DNA of 64,000 bases, from the NCBI RefSeq assembly GCF_033097505.1, contig NZ_AP028654.1, positions 2,924,001 to 2,988,000 on the forward strand, written 5' to 3'. Positions 28,651-37,897 of this stretch are shown piece after piece; the stretch's first letter is position 1; every line of letters begins with the position of its first letter. The translations under genes were made by a program, and so were the position numbers. The stretch comes from Helicovermis profundi (GTDB lineage Bacteria; Bacillota; Clostridia; Peptostreptococcales; Acidaminobacteraceae). The notes beneath the pieces were generated by a model. The model was not told the origin of the DNA, did no database searches, and saw only the letters and a program-made list of their open reading frames with translations.

Positions 28651-29656
28651 CTAATTTCTCCCACATTTCTTTAAGATATATTTTGCTTAAACCTTCTTGT
28701 GGCCAGTAGTAACCTTGATCTAATAAATCAACTCTTTCTAAAAGAGAAAGAGACAAAAAATTTGATTTAAAAAAGTCGAACGCCTCTTGATTTTTAAGCT
28801 GATTTTGTTTTCCTATACTTTCTTTTTCTTCTAATAATTTAATATAAAAAGAAGTAGCCAAATTAACTTTTAAAATCTCATTAATTGACTTAAATATCTT
28901 AATCCCTTCATAATCAATATCCCCAAAATAGTAAAAATTATGCTCACCCTTAAATGGAAATTGCTTATTAAAATCCTTTATCATAGAAATAACGCGCCAA
29001 CCTGCTCCATAAATTAAAGTACTAAAGCTTGTAGCATCTAATAAATCAAGTAGTCTATAGTAAACAGCTTTATTTTCGACAATTAAATGCTTATATACTC
29101 CATTTTTTTCAAAATTCAAATTTATAGCAAACATTGCAGGTTCATTTTGACTCTTAATATTTAGTTTTTCTTTAATATTAAGAGCTACTAATATCTTCAT
29201 TCCGCCCTTATAATCCAGCCACTTTTCATCAGCAACTATATCATATGAAAGCTCTTGAGAAGTTAAAGGGAGTTTTGGAAATCCATTTATTTTTAAAAAG
29301 TCATATATTTTACTGATATATTCCTTATCTTGTAACCACTTTTTTTCACTTTGATTAAAATAGTAATCTAACTTAAAATATCCACTATATTTTAGTGCAT
29401 ATTTTTCAAGTTCTATGTAATATTCACTAGAAATTTTTTTGCTTTCTATGTAAAATTCATTAGGTAAATTAATAGTTTTATGGTTAAATCCAGAAGCCTT
29501 AACCATTTTTAAATAACCATCATTTATAAGATTTAATATAATATTTGCATAGTCTTTGTAAAGTAAGTTGGCTGGCAAATTTTTTTCGATTTCTATAAGT
29601 TTAATCTTTCTTTTTTTATATGCTTTTAAATGTTCTAATATGTTTTTTTCAATCAT
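28640..29656 (-). CDS. jetD: Wadjet JetD, Toprim-type nuclease (DUF2220-like)
   Basis: A 338-residue protein. The N-terminal half is a winged-helix arm domain. The C-terminal half carries the Toprim-like signature FYYFGDIDYEGIKIFKSINE, where the D-x-D acidic pair coordinates metal, preceded by LIYGAGWRVISMI. JetD resembles topoisomerase VI A-type subunits and is the nuclease that cuts the extruded plasmid. It has a good ribosome binding site (TTGGAGGC) and is the first gene of the operon, giving the order D-A-B-C. Confidence 0.88.
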   Translation of the reverse strand: MIEKNILEHLKAYKKRKIKLIEIEKNLPANLLYKDYANIILNLINDGYLKMVKASGFNHKTINLPNEFYIESKKISSEYYIELEKYALKYSGYFKLDYYFNQSEKKWLQDKEYISKIYDFLKINGFPKLPLTSQELSYDIVADEKWLDYKGGMKILVALNIKEKLNIKSQNEPAMFAINLNFEKNGVYKHLIVENKAVYYRLLDLLDATSFSTLIYGAGWRVISMIKDFNKQFPFKGEHNFYYFGDIDYEGIKIFKSINEILKVNLATSFYIKLLEEKESIGKQNQLKNQEAFDFFKSNFLSLSLLERVDLLDQGYYWPQEGLSKIYLKEMWEKLDAD

Positions 29657-29757
29657 ATATAGCCTCCAAGATTGCTAATGAATTGTTTATCCAATGCCTT
29701 AGATTGTGTTTTTCTAAGCTTCATCAGAAGCAAAAATTCACGCTGAAGCCAAGAAAT

Positions 29758-30060
29758 TCATTTATGCCAAATAGATTTACCAACATCATCAATATGAGTT
29801 TTTAATTTTTCATTTGAAATATCTTGATAGTTAATTATATCAAGAAAGTAAGGTATAGGATAAACTTCATTTAAATCTTCATTAACTCGTCTTAATATAT
29901 TTCTATCAACTAAATCTCCTTTTAACGCTAAATCTATATCAGAAGCTTTCTTAAAATTGCCCATCGCACGACTTCCAAAAATAATAACTTCTTCTATTTC
30001 TGAATATTTACTAACAGATTTTATTATATAATCTAAATCTCTTTTCAGTAAACCATACAT
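29758..30060 (-). CDS. MntA-type minimal nucleotidyltransferase antitoxin
   Basis: A 100-residue protein with the minimal nucleotidyltransferase motif IFGSRAMGNFKKASDIDLAL (GS at 29-30, aspartates at 41 and 43). In type VII toxin-antitoxin systems such a protein adenylylates its HEPN partner and so disarms it. The HEPN gene lies directly upstream with a 2-base gap. It is downstream of that gene and next to the Wadjet operon, as expected in a defence island. Confidence 0.88.
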   Translation of the reverse strand: MYGLLKRDLDYIIKSVSKYSEIEEVIIFGSRAMGNFKKASDIDLALKGDLVDRNILRRVNEDLNEVYPIPYFLDIINYQDISNEKLKTHIDDVGKSIWHK

Positions 30061-30062
30061 AA

Positions 30063-30464
30063 TTAAATCTCCTTACTTAGTTTTTCATACAATTTTTTTA
30101 CTTCTGGAAAATATACATTAACAATATCTTTAGCCATTTTCTCAGCTAGTTTTTCATCATAAGTATGAACAGTTAAATTTCTATCTGAAAGCGCATCTAT
30201 CCAGATATAACCATTATCGATCAATTCCATCTGAAGTGCTTGCTTTATAGTTTCTCTAGGGCTTTTTACATAAAACTCATATGATTCAAGGTAATCTTTC
30301 ATAACTTTCCAAGCTAGTTCAAATGAGATTTCAAATAACTGAATAATTCCGGCTTGCTCTAATTCATTTTCAATAGGACGCGAAATATATCTATCAAGAA
30401 GTCTATATGATTTTTCGAAATTTTCAAATCTCTGTTTCCATCTAATATCTTTATAATTATCCAT
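30063..30464 (-). CDS. HEPN/HepT-type toxin (HI0074-like)
   Basis: A 133-residue helical protein of the HI0074 or nucleotidyltransferase-substrate-binding family. It contains the HEPN RNase motif R-x4-H-x-Y in SDRNLTVHTYDEKL (Arg95, His100, Tyr102). The tyrosine is the residue that the partner MntA would modify. It opens a two-gene operon with MntA. The ribosome binding site is AAAGGAG. The catalytic motif is intact. Confidence 0.87.
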   Translation of the reverse strand: MDNYKDIRWKQRFENFEKSYRLLDRYISRPIENELEQAGIIQLFEISFELAWKVMKDYLESYEFYVKSPRETIKQALQMELIDNGYIWIDALSDRNLTVHTYDEKLAEKMAKDIVNVYFPEVKKLYEKLSKEI

Positions 30465-30832
30465 TTTACAACTCCTTTTAATTCTAAGAAATCCACATAT
30501 ATACTCTTATCATAATTTATTTCTATATGAAAATCAAAATTTTTTCATCATATTCATTGCACTTTACAATAAATACAAATATTTTTATAGGCTCACTTAT
30601 ACAAATCACGACTTTTTAACCGGATCTAATTCAAGAAAACAATTAAAGGAATATATAAAAAGATGTACCTTTATAAAGCTAATAAAATTCATAAAGTAAA
30701 GAGTCTTATCAAAAAAAGATAAGACTCTTTACTTTATATCAATTTCCCCATGAATCATCGCTATGACATGTTCAAAAAAAGCTTCTTCCACATTTATTCG
30801 CGGCTCTTAATTATTACTTCAACCTACTCATT
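30465..30832. other. Intergenic region with one strong inverted repeat
   Basis: Contains a perfect 20-bp inverted repeat at 30691..30710 and 30718..30737 (arms ATAAAGTAAAGAGTCTTATC, loop of seven A). It lies downstream of the secreted protein operon that ends at 30833 and is probably its terminator, although no T-run follows. The rest shows nothing recognised. Confidence 0.6.
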
Positions 30833-32167
30833 CTACTTTTTTCTAATTTTTTTAACTAACATAACAATTCCAAAAATAATTAATGCAATTACTAATAAAA
30901 ATCCAATTAAAAATCCCATAATGCTAGCAGATTTATTAATAGACAAATTAAATTCTTTTCCATAGTCTTCATTATTTTTAGGCATCACTAATAAATAATA
31001 AGTTTGATTAGCTTTTAAATCAACATATACATAATCAGAATATCCGCTTTCAAATTTATTGTCTTTTACTGTAAGTAAATCTTTATCTGCTATAACAAAA
31101 GAAAGAGGCACTTTTTCAGCATTATTAACATTAAAATCATATTCCCCATCTTGGTCTACTTGAAGCTCATAAATATTAGAAACGCCTCCGCTAATAAGAG
31201 TATCTACAATTTTTGCATCAGCTACATTATATTTCTTAAAATTAGTATCATTTGTATTTACTTTTGAAGTATTATTATCATTACTATTTTTAGTATTTGT
31301 ACTCGCTTCTGGTTTTGTGTCTGTTTCTATAACAGAATCTGATTTATCACTAGAAGATGAATCTGATTCTACACTACTAGCATTACTACTACTTATTGAC
31401 ATATTCTTTATTAAATCTGCATTCTCTTTCACTAAATCTTCTAACTTACTTCCTGTAGCCATATCTAAATTATTTAAAAAATCTTTTTTTGAAATATCTC
31501 CATTAATAACATCTACTATGTCTTTTGATCTAGTAGAAATCCTCATAAGTAAATTTCCACTACCGTCTACATAATTAATAGTAACATTTGATATCCAAGG
31601 AGCATCTTCAAGCGAAATCAAAGTCATTGCATAGTATTCATTCATAATTTCTTCGTATTTTCCAACATATTCTACATTTAGTTTCACTTCATTTTTATCT
31701 ACAAAGATACCATCAATATAGGAATCAAAAACACTTAAATCATCATAAAGTTTTTTCTCTGTACTCCTAGTATCTTTAATTATAAAAGTTTCAATAAATT
31801 CATTGTCGTCAATTTTACTATCTTCGTAATCTTTAATATCACTAGCTGAAATAACTATATCCATATATGGAAGATAGTTATCATAAAGTTTTAATGTAAG
31901 ATTATCTATAAGCATCATAGAATATACAGTATCAATAAGATCTACCATATTATATAAAGTCTCTTTATCAAAATAATTTAAATCAAGTTTAAGTGTAAGA
32001 TCATTTCCGTCAAAATGTGCATCCACCTTGTCTAAATATTCGTACTGCTTAAGTGTATCTTCAATAGCACCTTCTGGATTTACTTCAGCAAAAGAAGCGC
32101 CTATACTTAAAACAAAAATAAGTATAATTAAAACAAATTTTAACTTTAATTTATTATCTATTTTCAT
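30833..32167 (-). CDS. Secreted, membrane-anchored protein of unknown function
   Basis: A 444-residue protein with an N-terminal signal peptide (KFVLIILIFVLSIGASFAEV) and an extracytoplasmic alpha/beta domain of about 230 residues. A low-complexity Ser/Asp/Asn/Thr linker (about 255-310) and a second domain with the pattern of a pre-peptidase C-terminal-like beta sandwich (YELQVDQDGEYDFNVNNAEK) follow. The protein ends in one transmembrane helix (IMGFLIGFLLVIALIIFGIV) and a basic tail. There is no LPxTG motif. The start overlaps the previous gene by four bases, so the two form an operon. Family not recognised. Confidence 0.7.
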   Translation of the reverse strand: MKIDNKLKLKFVLIILIFVLSIGASFAEVNPEGAIEDTLKQYEYLDKVDAHFDGNDLTLKLDLNYFDKETLYNMVDLIDTVYSMMLIDNLTLKLYDNYLPYMDIVISASDIKDYEDSKIDDNEFIETFIIKDTRSTEKKLYDDLSVFDSYIDGIFVDKNEVKLNVEYVGKYEEIMNEYYAMTLISLEDAPWISNVTINYVDGSGNLLMRISTRSKDIVDVINGDISKKDFLNNLDMATGSKLEDLVKENADLIKNMSISSSNASSVESDSSSSDKSDSVIETDTKPEASTNTKNSNDNNTSKVNTNDTNFKKYNVADAKIVDTLISGGVSNIYELQVDQDGEYDFNVNNAEKVPLSFVIADKDLLTVKDNKFESGYSDYVYVDLKANQTYYLLVMPKNNEDYGKEFNLSINKSASIMGFLIGFLLVIALIIFGIVMLVKKIRKK

Positions 32168-33912
32168 TTTGCACCACCTTCTTTAAAATAAATTTTATCA
32201 GATTTTAAGTAGTATATATAAGTTGCAGCCCTTTCTCTATAAGTTAGAGCTTTAGAATCTTGATTTAAAATTTTATATGACATAAATTTAATTGGTTCCT
32301 TAAAAAAATTGCTTTTTCCATCACTAAAAGTTATATAATCATCTCCAGAAACTAAAGCATCTTCTCCTGTATCTCTTATCTTTTCATATGCTGCTTTTAC
32401 AGCTTCTTTATTGGACATTTTTTTTCTTGACTCAATATAGGTATCAGAAAAAATCCTATACTCTCTTGCAGCCGCTTTTCCAAGAGCTTTTTTCTTTGCA
32501 TTTGCAAGTTTATCTAACTGATCTTGAACCATTTTCCCAGCAAAACCAGCATTCTTTAAAACATATTCCTTAACAACAGAAAACGTTTCTTCTTTTTCTT
32601 CATATCCATTAAAGTCATTATATCCTCTAGCTTCATCTCTAGTCATTTTTAACTTATCTTCAGTTTCTTTAATTTTATCTTCTTTAGTGGTAATCTCATT
32701 TTTAACCCAATCAAGTCCAAGTCCTTTAAAATAATCAGCTGGCACGCTACCTATTTTATCTGCAAGTTTCACCTTACTATCAACCATACTATAAACATCT
32801 GAAGAAAAATCAATAAGCTTTTTTCTATCAGAATAACTTAAAGAGTCTTCATTTTTTTCAATTTTAACACTTCCATCAATTGATTTCTTTAAAATAATAT
32901 CTTTATTCTTATTAACTATATCTTCTAAGTTTTTTTCAGTTTTATTAGTAACTTCTTCTTCACCTTCACCGTAATTGTTTTGAATTTCTCCATCAATTGT
33001 AAAATAAAAATTAATATCACTAACCATACTAAAATCATCTTGGCTTGCTTCATCTAAAATAGCTTCTTCTTCTTTTGTTAGGCTAATATCTAATGAATCA
33101 GTACTAGAAGAATCTACATCACTACTTGAACTTTTAGTATCTACTTTAGCTTTTTCATCCTTTGTATTTGTATTATCCTTTGAAGAATCTAAGCCTGTAC
33201 TTGAAGTAATTTCTTTACCATTTATAGGTTTTCCATTTTCATCAAGAAGAGGATTGCCATATTGATCATGAGTTGTAACTTCTATTCCTGTAATAGGATT
33301 ACCGTACATATCAACCATAATTTCATCGTCTTTAGAGTTTTTTTCTTTTGTATCCACTGAACTATTATCTGAGCTATCACTTTCTGTTTTCGTTAAATCA
33401 ACAATTCCTTCTCCCTCATGATTTTTACCTAATTTCAAATAAAATTTCCCGATAGCCTCATCACCTAAAGTTCCAAGCGTACGAAAACTACCTAGTAAAA
33501 CATCATCATTTTTTTTCACTAAATCGCAATAAACAGCTGTTTTATCTGTATATTGTTCAGGAATTTTAAAAACTAACTTATTATTACTTATAACCGCTTC
33601 ATAGGTTTCTTTGTTCAAATAAGCTTGGTCTTCTAATGTTATATGATATTTGCCATTACTTTTTTTAATTTCAACATATATAAGATTCCTCGTATAGGTA
33701 CCTTTTAAACCCTCTACCAATTGCTCTACTGTAAACACTCCATTTAAATCATCTGCGCTTAGATTTTTTTCAACCATGTTTTCATCTACATTTGTCACAT
33801 ACATCGATCCCGAATAAACACCTATAAAATCATCCCCAACTAAAGCAAATGATATGCTAGACGAAAATATAAAAATAGAAATTAAAAACATTAGTATTAA
33901 CACCCTTTTCAT
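32164..33912 (-). CDS. Secreted protein of unknown function with YGNP-type motifs
   Basis: A 582-residue exported protein with a signal peptide (LILMFLISIFIFSSSISFAL). The first 150 residues form a beta-rich domain. A linker follows containing two related repeats, DMYGNPITGIEVTTHDQYGN and PLLDENGKPINGKEITSSTG, and a Ser/Asp-rich stretch. A long charged helical region spans about 300-560 (KEDKIKETEDKLKMTRDEAR). No transmembrane anchor follows, so it is probably released or held by its operon partner, which overlaps it by four bases. No family was recognised. Confidence 0.7.
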   Translation of the reverse strand: MKRVLILMFLISIFIFSSSISFALVGDDFIGVYSGSMYVTNVDENMVEKNLSADDLNGVFTVEQLVEGLKGTYTRNLIYVEIKKSNGKYHITLEDQAYLNKETYEAVISNNKLVFKIPEQYTDKTAVYCDLVKKNDDVLLGSFRTLGTLGDEAIGKFYLKLGKNHEGEGIVDLTKTESDSSDNSSVDTKEKNSKDDEIMVDMYGNPITGIEVTTHDQYGNPLLDENGKPINGKEITSSTGLDSSKDNTNTKDEKAKVDTKSSSSDVDSSSTDSLDISLTKEEEAILDEASQDDFSMVSDINFYFTIDGEIQNNYGEGEEEVTNKTEKNLEDIVNKNKDIILKKSIDGSVKIEKNEDSLSYSDRKKLIDFSSDVYSMVDSKVKLADKIGSVPADYFKGLGLDWVKNEITTKEDKIKETEDKLKMTRDEARGYNDFNGYEEKEETFSVVKEYVLKNAGFAGKMVQDQLDKLANAKKKALGKAAAREYRIFSDTYIESRKKMSNKEAVKAAYEKIRDTGEDALVSGDDYITFSDGKSNFFKEPIKFMSYKILNQDSKALTYRERAATYIYYLKSDKIYFKEGGAK

Positions 33913-34025
33913 TTAGCTTCCCCCTTTAAAATTATATTGAATTTTGCACTACCCCTTATCATTTTACCCTATAAAACAATGCATAAAACAAAGTTAATTA
34001 TGTATCAATTTTTAAAGTACTCGTA

Positions 34026-34505
34026 TTACATAATTTTCGGCCTAGCCTTTAATATCATAATTTTGTAGATTATAATATAGACTAAGATTCCAAAACCTGC
34101 GCCCCCTGTATCAATTAAAACATCTTTAATAGCAGGACCTCTTCCGGGCACAAATATTTGATGAAATTCATCTGTCAGTGCATATAAAGCACATAAGACT
34201 AACACATATACAATTTGTTTTTTTCCCTTAATTTTTATAGTAGAAAATGCGTTCATAGTAAAAATACCTAAAACAAAATACACAGTGAAATGAGCTAGTT
34301 TTCTTACATAATGTTCAAACAATCTAATATCAAAACTATCGCCTGGAAGTATTTTTTTAATTATACCTATTATAAATTTAGTAATACCATTACTTAAATG
34401 TCCTGAATCAGTAGCTAGCTGAGAAGAAAATGCAAAAATTACTCCCATCCATAATAAAACTAAAGTCCAAGAAATTATTATATAAATCTTTGATTTTTTA
34501 TTCAT
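34026..34505 (-). CDS. VanZ family membrane protein
   Basis: About 159 residues with four transmembrane helices. It has the VanZ signatures WMGVIFAFSSQ near the N-terminus, KLAHFTVYFVLGI in the middle, and ALTDEFHQIFVPGRGPAIKD followed by LIDTGGAGFG at the end. VanZ proteins are linked to low-level teicoplanin resistance and envelope functions, but most have no assigned role. A longer frame begins at 34541 with TTG. The ATG at 34505 is preferred because GAGG lies six bases before it. A degraded piece of a second vanZ-like gene lies at 48685..48758. Confidence 0.88.
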   Translation of the reverse strand: MNKKSKIYIIISWTLVLLWMGVIFAFSSQLATDSGHLSNGITKFIIGIIKKILPGDSFDIRLFEHYVRKLAHFTVYFVLGIFTMNAFSTIKIKGKKQIVYVLVLCALYALTDEFHQIFVPGRGPAIKDVLIDTGGAGFGILVYIIIYKIMILKARPKIM

Positions 34506-34570
34506 ATTAACCTCGTATTTTTCATTATTTGCCATATCCAAGTTTACTAGACTTAATACCTATTATACTA

Positions 34571-34603
34571 TAAAAGAGTTAAACATAAAGTTTAACTCTT
34601 TTA
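34571..34603 (-). terminator. Terminator after the SLH protein gene
   Basis: Perfect 14-bp inverted repeat TAAAAGAGTTAAAC / GTTTAACTCTTTTA with a five-base loop, 60 bases after the SLH gene stop and before vanZ. Confidence 0.8.
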
Positions 34604-34663
34604 TAAATAAAATTATTTAATTGTATATTACTTTTTCTTTATTTTAACTAGTAAATTCTAAAA

Positions 34664-36868
34664 TTATTTTTCTCTAAATACAGATCTTTCAATACTACTT
34701 GTAGTAAATTGATTCGAATAATCTTTTAAATTTGTAATCTCAATTTTATAGTTTTCATTAGAAGAAGCACCTGTAAATGTTACTATAGCTTCTTTATTAT
34801 TGTAAACATGAACAGAATTTGCATTAATATACTGCTTGTGATCATCTTTATCAGTATATGAAAGCTTAAACTGTGATGAATTAATAGAATTGTAAATTTC
34901 TTCACTAAAGCTAACTTTAACTTTATCTTCAGAAATAAATCTAGCATCTATAGCACTAATATTACCAAATTCACTTGATGTTTTCTTAATAACATATGTC
35001 AATGTTCCAGACTGAGAAACACCATAACTATCTTTAATACCACTCACAATACTAATATTGGTATCCGATGACGAACTTATCGGACTACTTAAATAAATAG
35101 TGAGTAAATAAGGTTTTGAAGCATCAAATAAAGCTGTTTTTTTACTTACACCTGCAATACTAAGGTTTACTGAAGACGAAAGAACTGGTCTATTAAAATA
35201 AACTAAAATTTTACTTCTATTAACAGCACTAGCATAGTCTATAGATATAGGATCACTTTCAGTTGAAGAAACAGCAAATCCATGCTTTTCTTCTTCAATA
35301 GTTGAAGCACCAAATCTATCCGTAACACCATCTATAGTCATTTCATATTCCCTATCTTTAATAAAAGAAAGCCATTTAACATCAACTTGTCTTTTACTAG
35401 CTTCACCTATACCATCCATAACTACATCAAAAGCTGAAGAATAAACAATATTATTTTTCAAATCCTTTAAACTATAATTAGAAGAATTCATAGCTGAAGT
35501 CTTATCTACATCTTCATTAAACAAAATTCTTACATAATTTTTACTAATAGGTTTAACAGAAATAATTTTTAAGCTTGTATTCTCATTTCCATTACCTATA
35601 AAAGAAAATTCTTCTCCATCACCACTATCAAGCTTTGTTCCATACACACTCGCTAAATCACCCTTAATTTTTAACACATAAGGAGTGCCAGAAGTCATAA
35701 ATTTATTTTTTAATCTAATACTTACGCCACTTTTAACCGAGCCAAGTACAGAAGAAGAAATGTTTTTAAAAGTACCATCCACAATTTCTTTACCATCTTG
35801 ATAAAGAGAATAGTATAAAGGAAGCTCAGCATTAATATTAATAGGCTGAGTAAAGTAAACATCAATTTGACTTTTACTAATAGCTTCAACTTTACTAATT
35901 TTAAAATAATCAGACTTAACTATAGGAGCACTGTAAGCTGTAAACTCAGAAGAAATAAGTTTTACAATATTAGTATCTATATCAACAATATTTGATAAAT
36001 CTACTAAATAGTCTTTATCTTTTTCTTGACTAGAAGTTTCTATACTAATAGTTTTATCACTAAGTTTAATAGACTTAATATCTAAAGTTTTTTCCTTGTT
36101 GCCTTTTTCATATACTAAAATCTGATCCTTTTCAAGTTTTGAAAGTTTTTCATTTAAAACAATTTCAATATTATTTAAAGACTTTGCTTTAACACTAACT
36201 ATCTTTGTCTTTAAAGTATCTACCTTTAGTAAATTTAAATCACTTGCAAGAGACGATGAAACAACATTATTATCAATTAATCTATCAATTGCAGTTTTAT
36301 ATGTACCTTTGATATTAATTTTAAGAGAATTATATAAAACATCTACAACGTTCCCTCTTAAATAATTTGTATTGTCATCAGTTTTAACTGCATAAGTAAT
36401 GTCCTTAATAAGACCTACATCATATGCCTTTGAATTAACGTTATTCCAATCAAAGTCCGTATAACCTAGCGCCTTAAGTGTCATAGTAAAAAATGCTTTT
36501 TCACTCAGATTGTTATCAGGCTTAAACTCTCCATCAGGAAATCCATTAATAATACCATTAGCTTTGCAATATCCAATATACGGAGCATACCAAAGTGCAG
36601 AATCAACATCTGCAAATCCTGTATTAATATACTTGTATTTATTGCCTAAGACTTCATTTTCAACTCCTAAAAGTCTAACAATAAAGGCTGCAGCTTCACT
36701 TCTTTTAAGCTTGCCATCTAGATTATAACTGTTGCCATCGCCCCTAAGTAAATTAAGTCTATTAAGGTCAATAGCTTCATCACCCGTAGTTTTACTCGCA
36801 AATGTAAATGCTGAAAAAGTTAGAAGCAACATTAAAATCATCGTTAAAGAAATACTCTTTTTATACAT
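34664..36868 (-). CDS. SLH-domain surface protein with SbsA-type Ig-like repeats
   Basis: A 734-residue surface protein. A signal peptide (SLTMILMLLLTFSAFTFASK) is followed by SLH repeats over about residues 30-210 (LKRSEAAAFIVRLLGVENEV; WYAPYIGYCKANGIINGFPD then GEFKPDNNLSEKAFFTMTLK). The rest consists of about five Ig-like segments of the SbsA type, each with a stretch like ISKSQIDVYFTQPININAEL or VRILFNEDVDKTSAMNSSNY. It should be tethered to the wall by its N-terminus. Its -10 box (TATAAT, touching 36900..36905) lies exactly at the edge of the 141-bp direct repeat, so the accessory block was inserted in its promoter region. Confidence 0.87.
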   Translation of the reverse strand: MYKKSISLTMILMLLLTFSAFTFASKTTGDEAIDLNRLNLLRGDGNSYNLDGKLKRSEAAAFIVRLLGVENEVLGNKYKYINTGFADVDSALWYAPYIGYCKANGIINGFPDGEFKPDNNLSEKAFFTMTLKALGYTDFDWNNVNSKAYDVGLIKDITYAVKTDDNTNYLRGNVVDVLYNSLKINIKGTYKTAIDRLIDNNVVSSSLASDLNLLKVDTLKTKIVSVKAKSLNNIEIVLNEKLSKLEKDQILVYEKGNKEKTLDIKSIKLSDKTISIETSSQEKDKDYLVDLSNIVDIDTNIVKLISSEFTAYSAPIVKSDYFKISKVEAISKSQIDVYFTQPININAELPLYYSLYQDGKEIVDGTFKNISSSVLGSVKSGVSIRLKNKFMTSGTPYVLKIKGDLASVYGTKLDSGDGEEFSFIGNGNENTSLKIISVKPISKNYVRILFNEDVDKTSAMNSSNYSLKDLKNNIVYSSAFDVVMDGIGEASKRQVDVKWLSFIKDREYEMTIDGVTDRFGASTIEEEKHGFAVSSTESDPISIDYASAVNRSKILVYFNRPVLSSSVNLSIAGVSKKTALFDASKPYLLTIYLSSPISSSSDTNISIVSGIKDSYGVSQSGTLTYVIKKTSSEFGNISAIDARFISEDKVKVSFSEEIYNSINSSQFKLSYTDKDDHKQYINANSVHVYNNKEAIVTFTGASSNENYKIEITNLKDYSNQFTTSSIERSVFREK

Positions 36869-36900
36869 ACTCCACCATCCTTTATTTTCATATCACTTTA

Positions 36901-37041
36901 TTATAACAAAAAATAGAAAATAATTGCACAAATGAAAGTAGCTTGTAACGGTATTGTAAAGATAGGGTTCATTAGACTAGCTTAAATTTCTAATAATTAC
37001 TTGATTTTATCTGATAAAACATATTTATAGATCATTTTGGT
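36901..37041. repeat. Left copy of the 141-bp direct repeat bounding the accessory block
   Basis: Matches 58774..58914 over 141 bases with a single difference (base 37032). The two copies face the same way and enclose 21.7 kb. Its left edge touches the -10 region of the SLH gene promoter. Possible explanations are a long target duplication, an attachment site or a segmental duplication. Confidence 0.88.
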
Positions 37042-37056
37042 CTATGCTGGGCATCG

Positions 37057-37266
37057 TTAAAATATATCCACATCAAATAAATCAAGTAAATTTTTTTCTT
37101 TAATTATTCTTGACTTTTCTTTTTTTGATTTTTTTATCCAAATTTCAGTTTTACTAATAATAGCTGCTGAAATGAAATCATCAATATCTATAAATTCTTC
37201 TTCTAAATTAAAAGATCTCATTATAAGTTTCTGTTTACTTGAAATCATATTTACAATATTCCTCAA
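37057..37266 (-). CDS. Unidentified gene fragment
   Basis: A short frame of 69 residues whose upstream continuation (to about 37330) lies in a different frame from the Fic-like remnant next to it. It encodes charged, helical sequence (FNLEEEFIDIDDFISAAIIS) that I do not recognise. It lies between the 141-bp repeat and a broken gene, so it is probably the tail of a decayed accessory gene. Confidence 0.3.
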   Translation of the reverse strand: MRNIVNMISSKQKLIMRSFNLEEEFIDIDDFISAAIISKTEIWIKKSKKEKSRIIKEKNLLDLFDVDIF

Positions 37267-37334
37267 AGTTGTTCCTTTATTATCTTCAAAATATTCTCCA
37301 TTTAAGATTTCTTCTACTTTACATTCTTTTCCCT

Positions 37335-37651
37335 TTAAATTTTTAATAATTCCTTCTCTACCAATGTTTTTTTAATTTCTATAATCGGATTGCCTTCAAG
37401 ATACCTCAAAAACCGTCTTACTGTTTTAGAAGCTCTACCTATTTTCTCTATGCTGTTGAAGCTTTTCTCATGTAATTCTTCAAGTTCTCGAATCGTTTTA
37501 ATTGCATCTTCATGAATCTCTTTTAACAATCTGCTTGAAATAGGTAACTCATTAAGTCGCTTTTTCCCGTACTTTGAAGCTTTAATATATTTAATAATAT
37601 CTGCAACATGACGATTCGTGTTTTCTTCAATATTTGGATCTAAAATACCAA
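37335..37651 (-). pseudogene. Fic-family protein remnant lacking the catalytic core
   Basis: The frame reads continuously from the left palindrome. The first part matches the N-terminal part of Fic proteins (VADIIKYIKASKYGKKRLNE then LPISSRLLKEIHEDAI). The second part matches their C-terminal winged-helix region (LEELHEKSFNSIEKIGRASK then TVRRFLRYLEGNPIIEIKKT). The HPFxxGNGR core that carries out AMP transfer is missing between them, an internal deletion of roughly 150-200 residues. There is no proper start and the frame runs into the palindrome. It is non-functional as an AMP transferase. Confidence 0.6.
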
Positions 37652-37652
37652 A

Positions 37653-37787
37653 ACTTCTCTTATTTCCGTTTTGGTGCCACGTTCACTTTAGGTAATAACT
37701 TTTTTTAAAATTCTAAACGCCTTGCAATTACTGCGTTATAAATTTGATGTTCGAGTTACTACCGTTTATGTATCTGGTACCCGTAAT
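37653..37787. repeat. Palindromic array repeat, copy 1 (palindrome only)
   Basis: Imperfect palindrome with left arm GGTGCCACG....AGGTAATAACT and right arm GAGTTACTACCGTTTATG then TCTGGTACCCGTAAT. The upstream terminator portion found in other copies is absent. It is fused on the left to the Fic-like remnant and followed on the right by the 3' end of a SEC-C gene remnant. Confidence 0.85.
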
Positions 37788-37836
37788 TTTAACTGATTAA
37801 TTTTTTATAGCTATAGCAAGAAAAGTTCATAAAAAA

Positions 37837-37878
37837 AGACCATGATAAACAGCTTGTAAAACTGCAAATCATAGTCTT
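37837..37878 (-). terminator. Terminator of the truncated SEC-C gene
   Basis: Hairpin AAGACTATGAT / ATCATGGTCTT followed by TTTTTT on the minus strand. It is nearly identical to the one after the intact SEC-C gene (49502..49547). Confidence 0.75.
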
Positions 37879-37897
37879 CTTTTCATCTCGTTCAATT

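Noticed and set aside
29660-29757. Small RNA or terminator between jetD and the MntA gene
   Set aside because: Only a weak GCTTCA/TGAAGC stem without a T-run is visible, which is not enough to call a feature.
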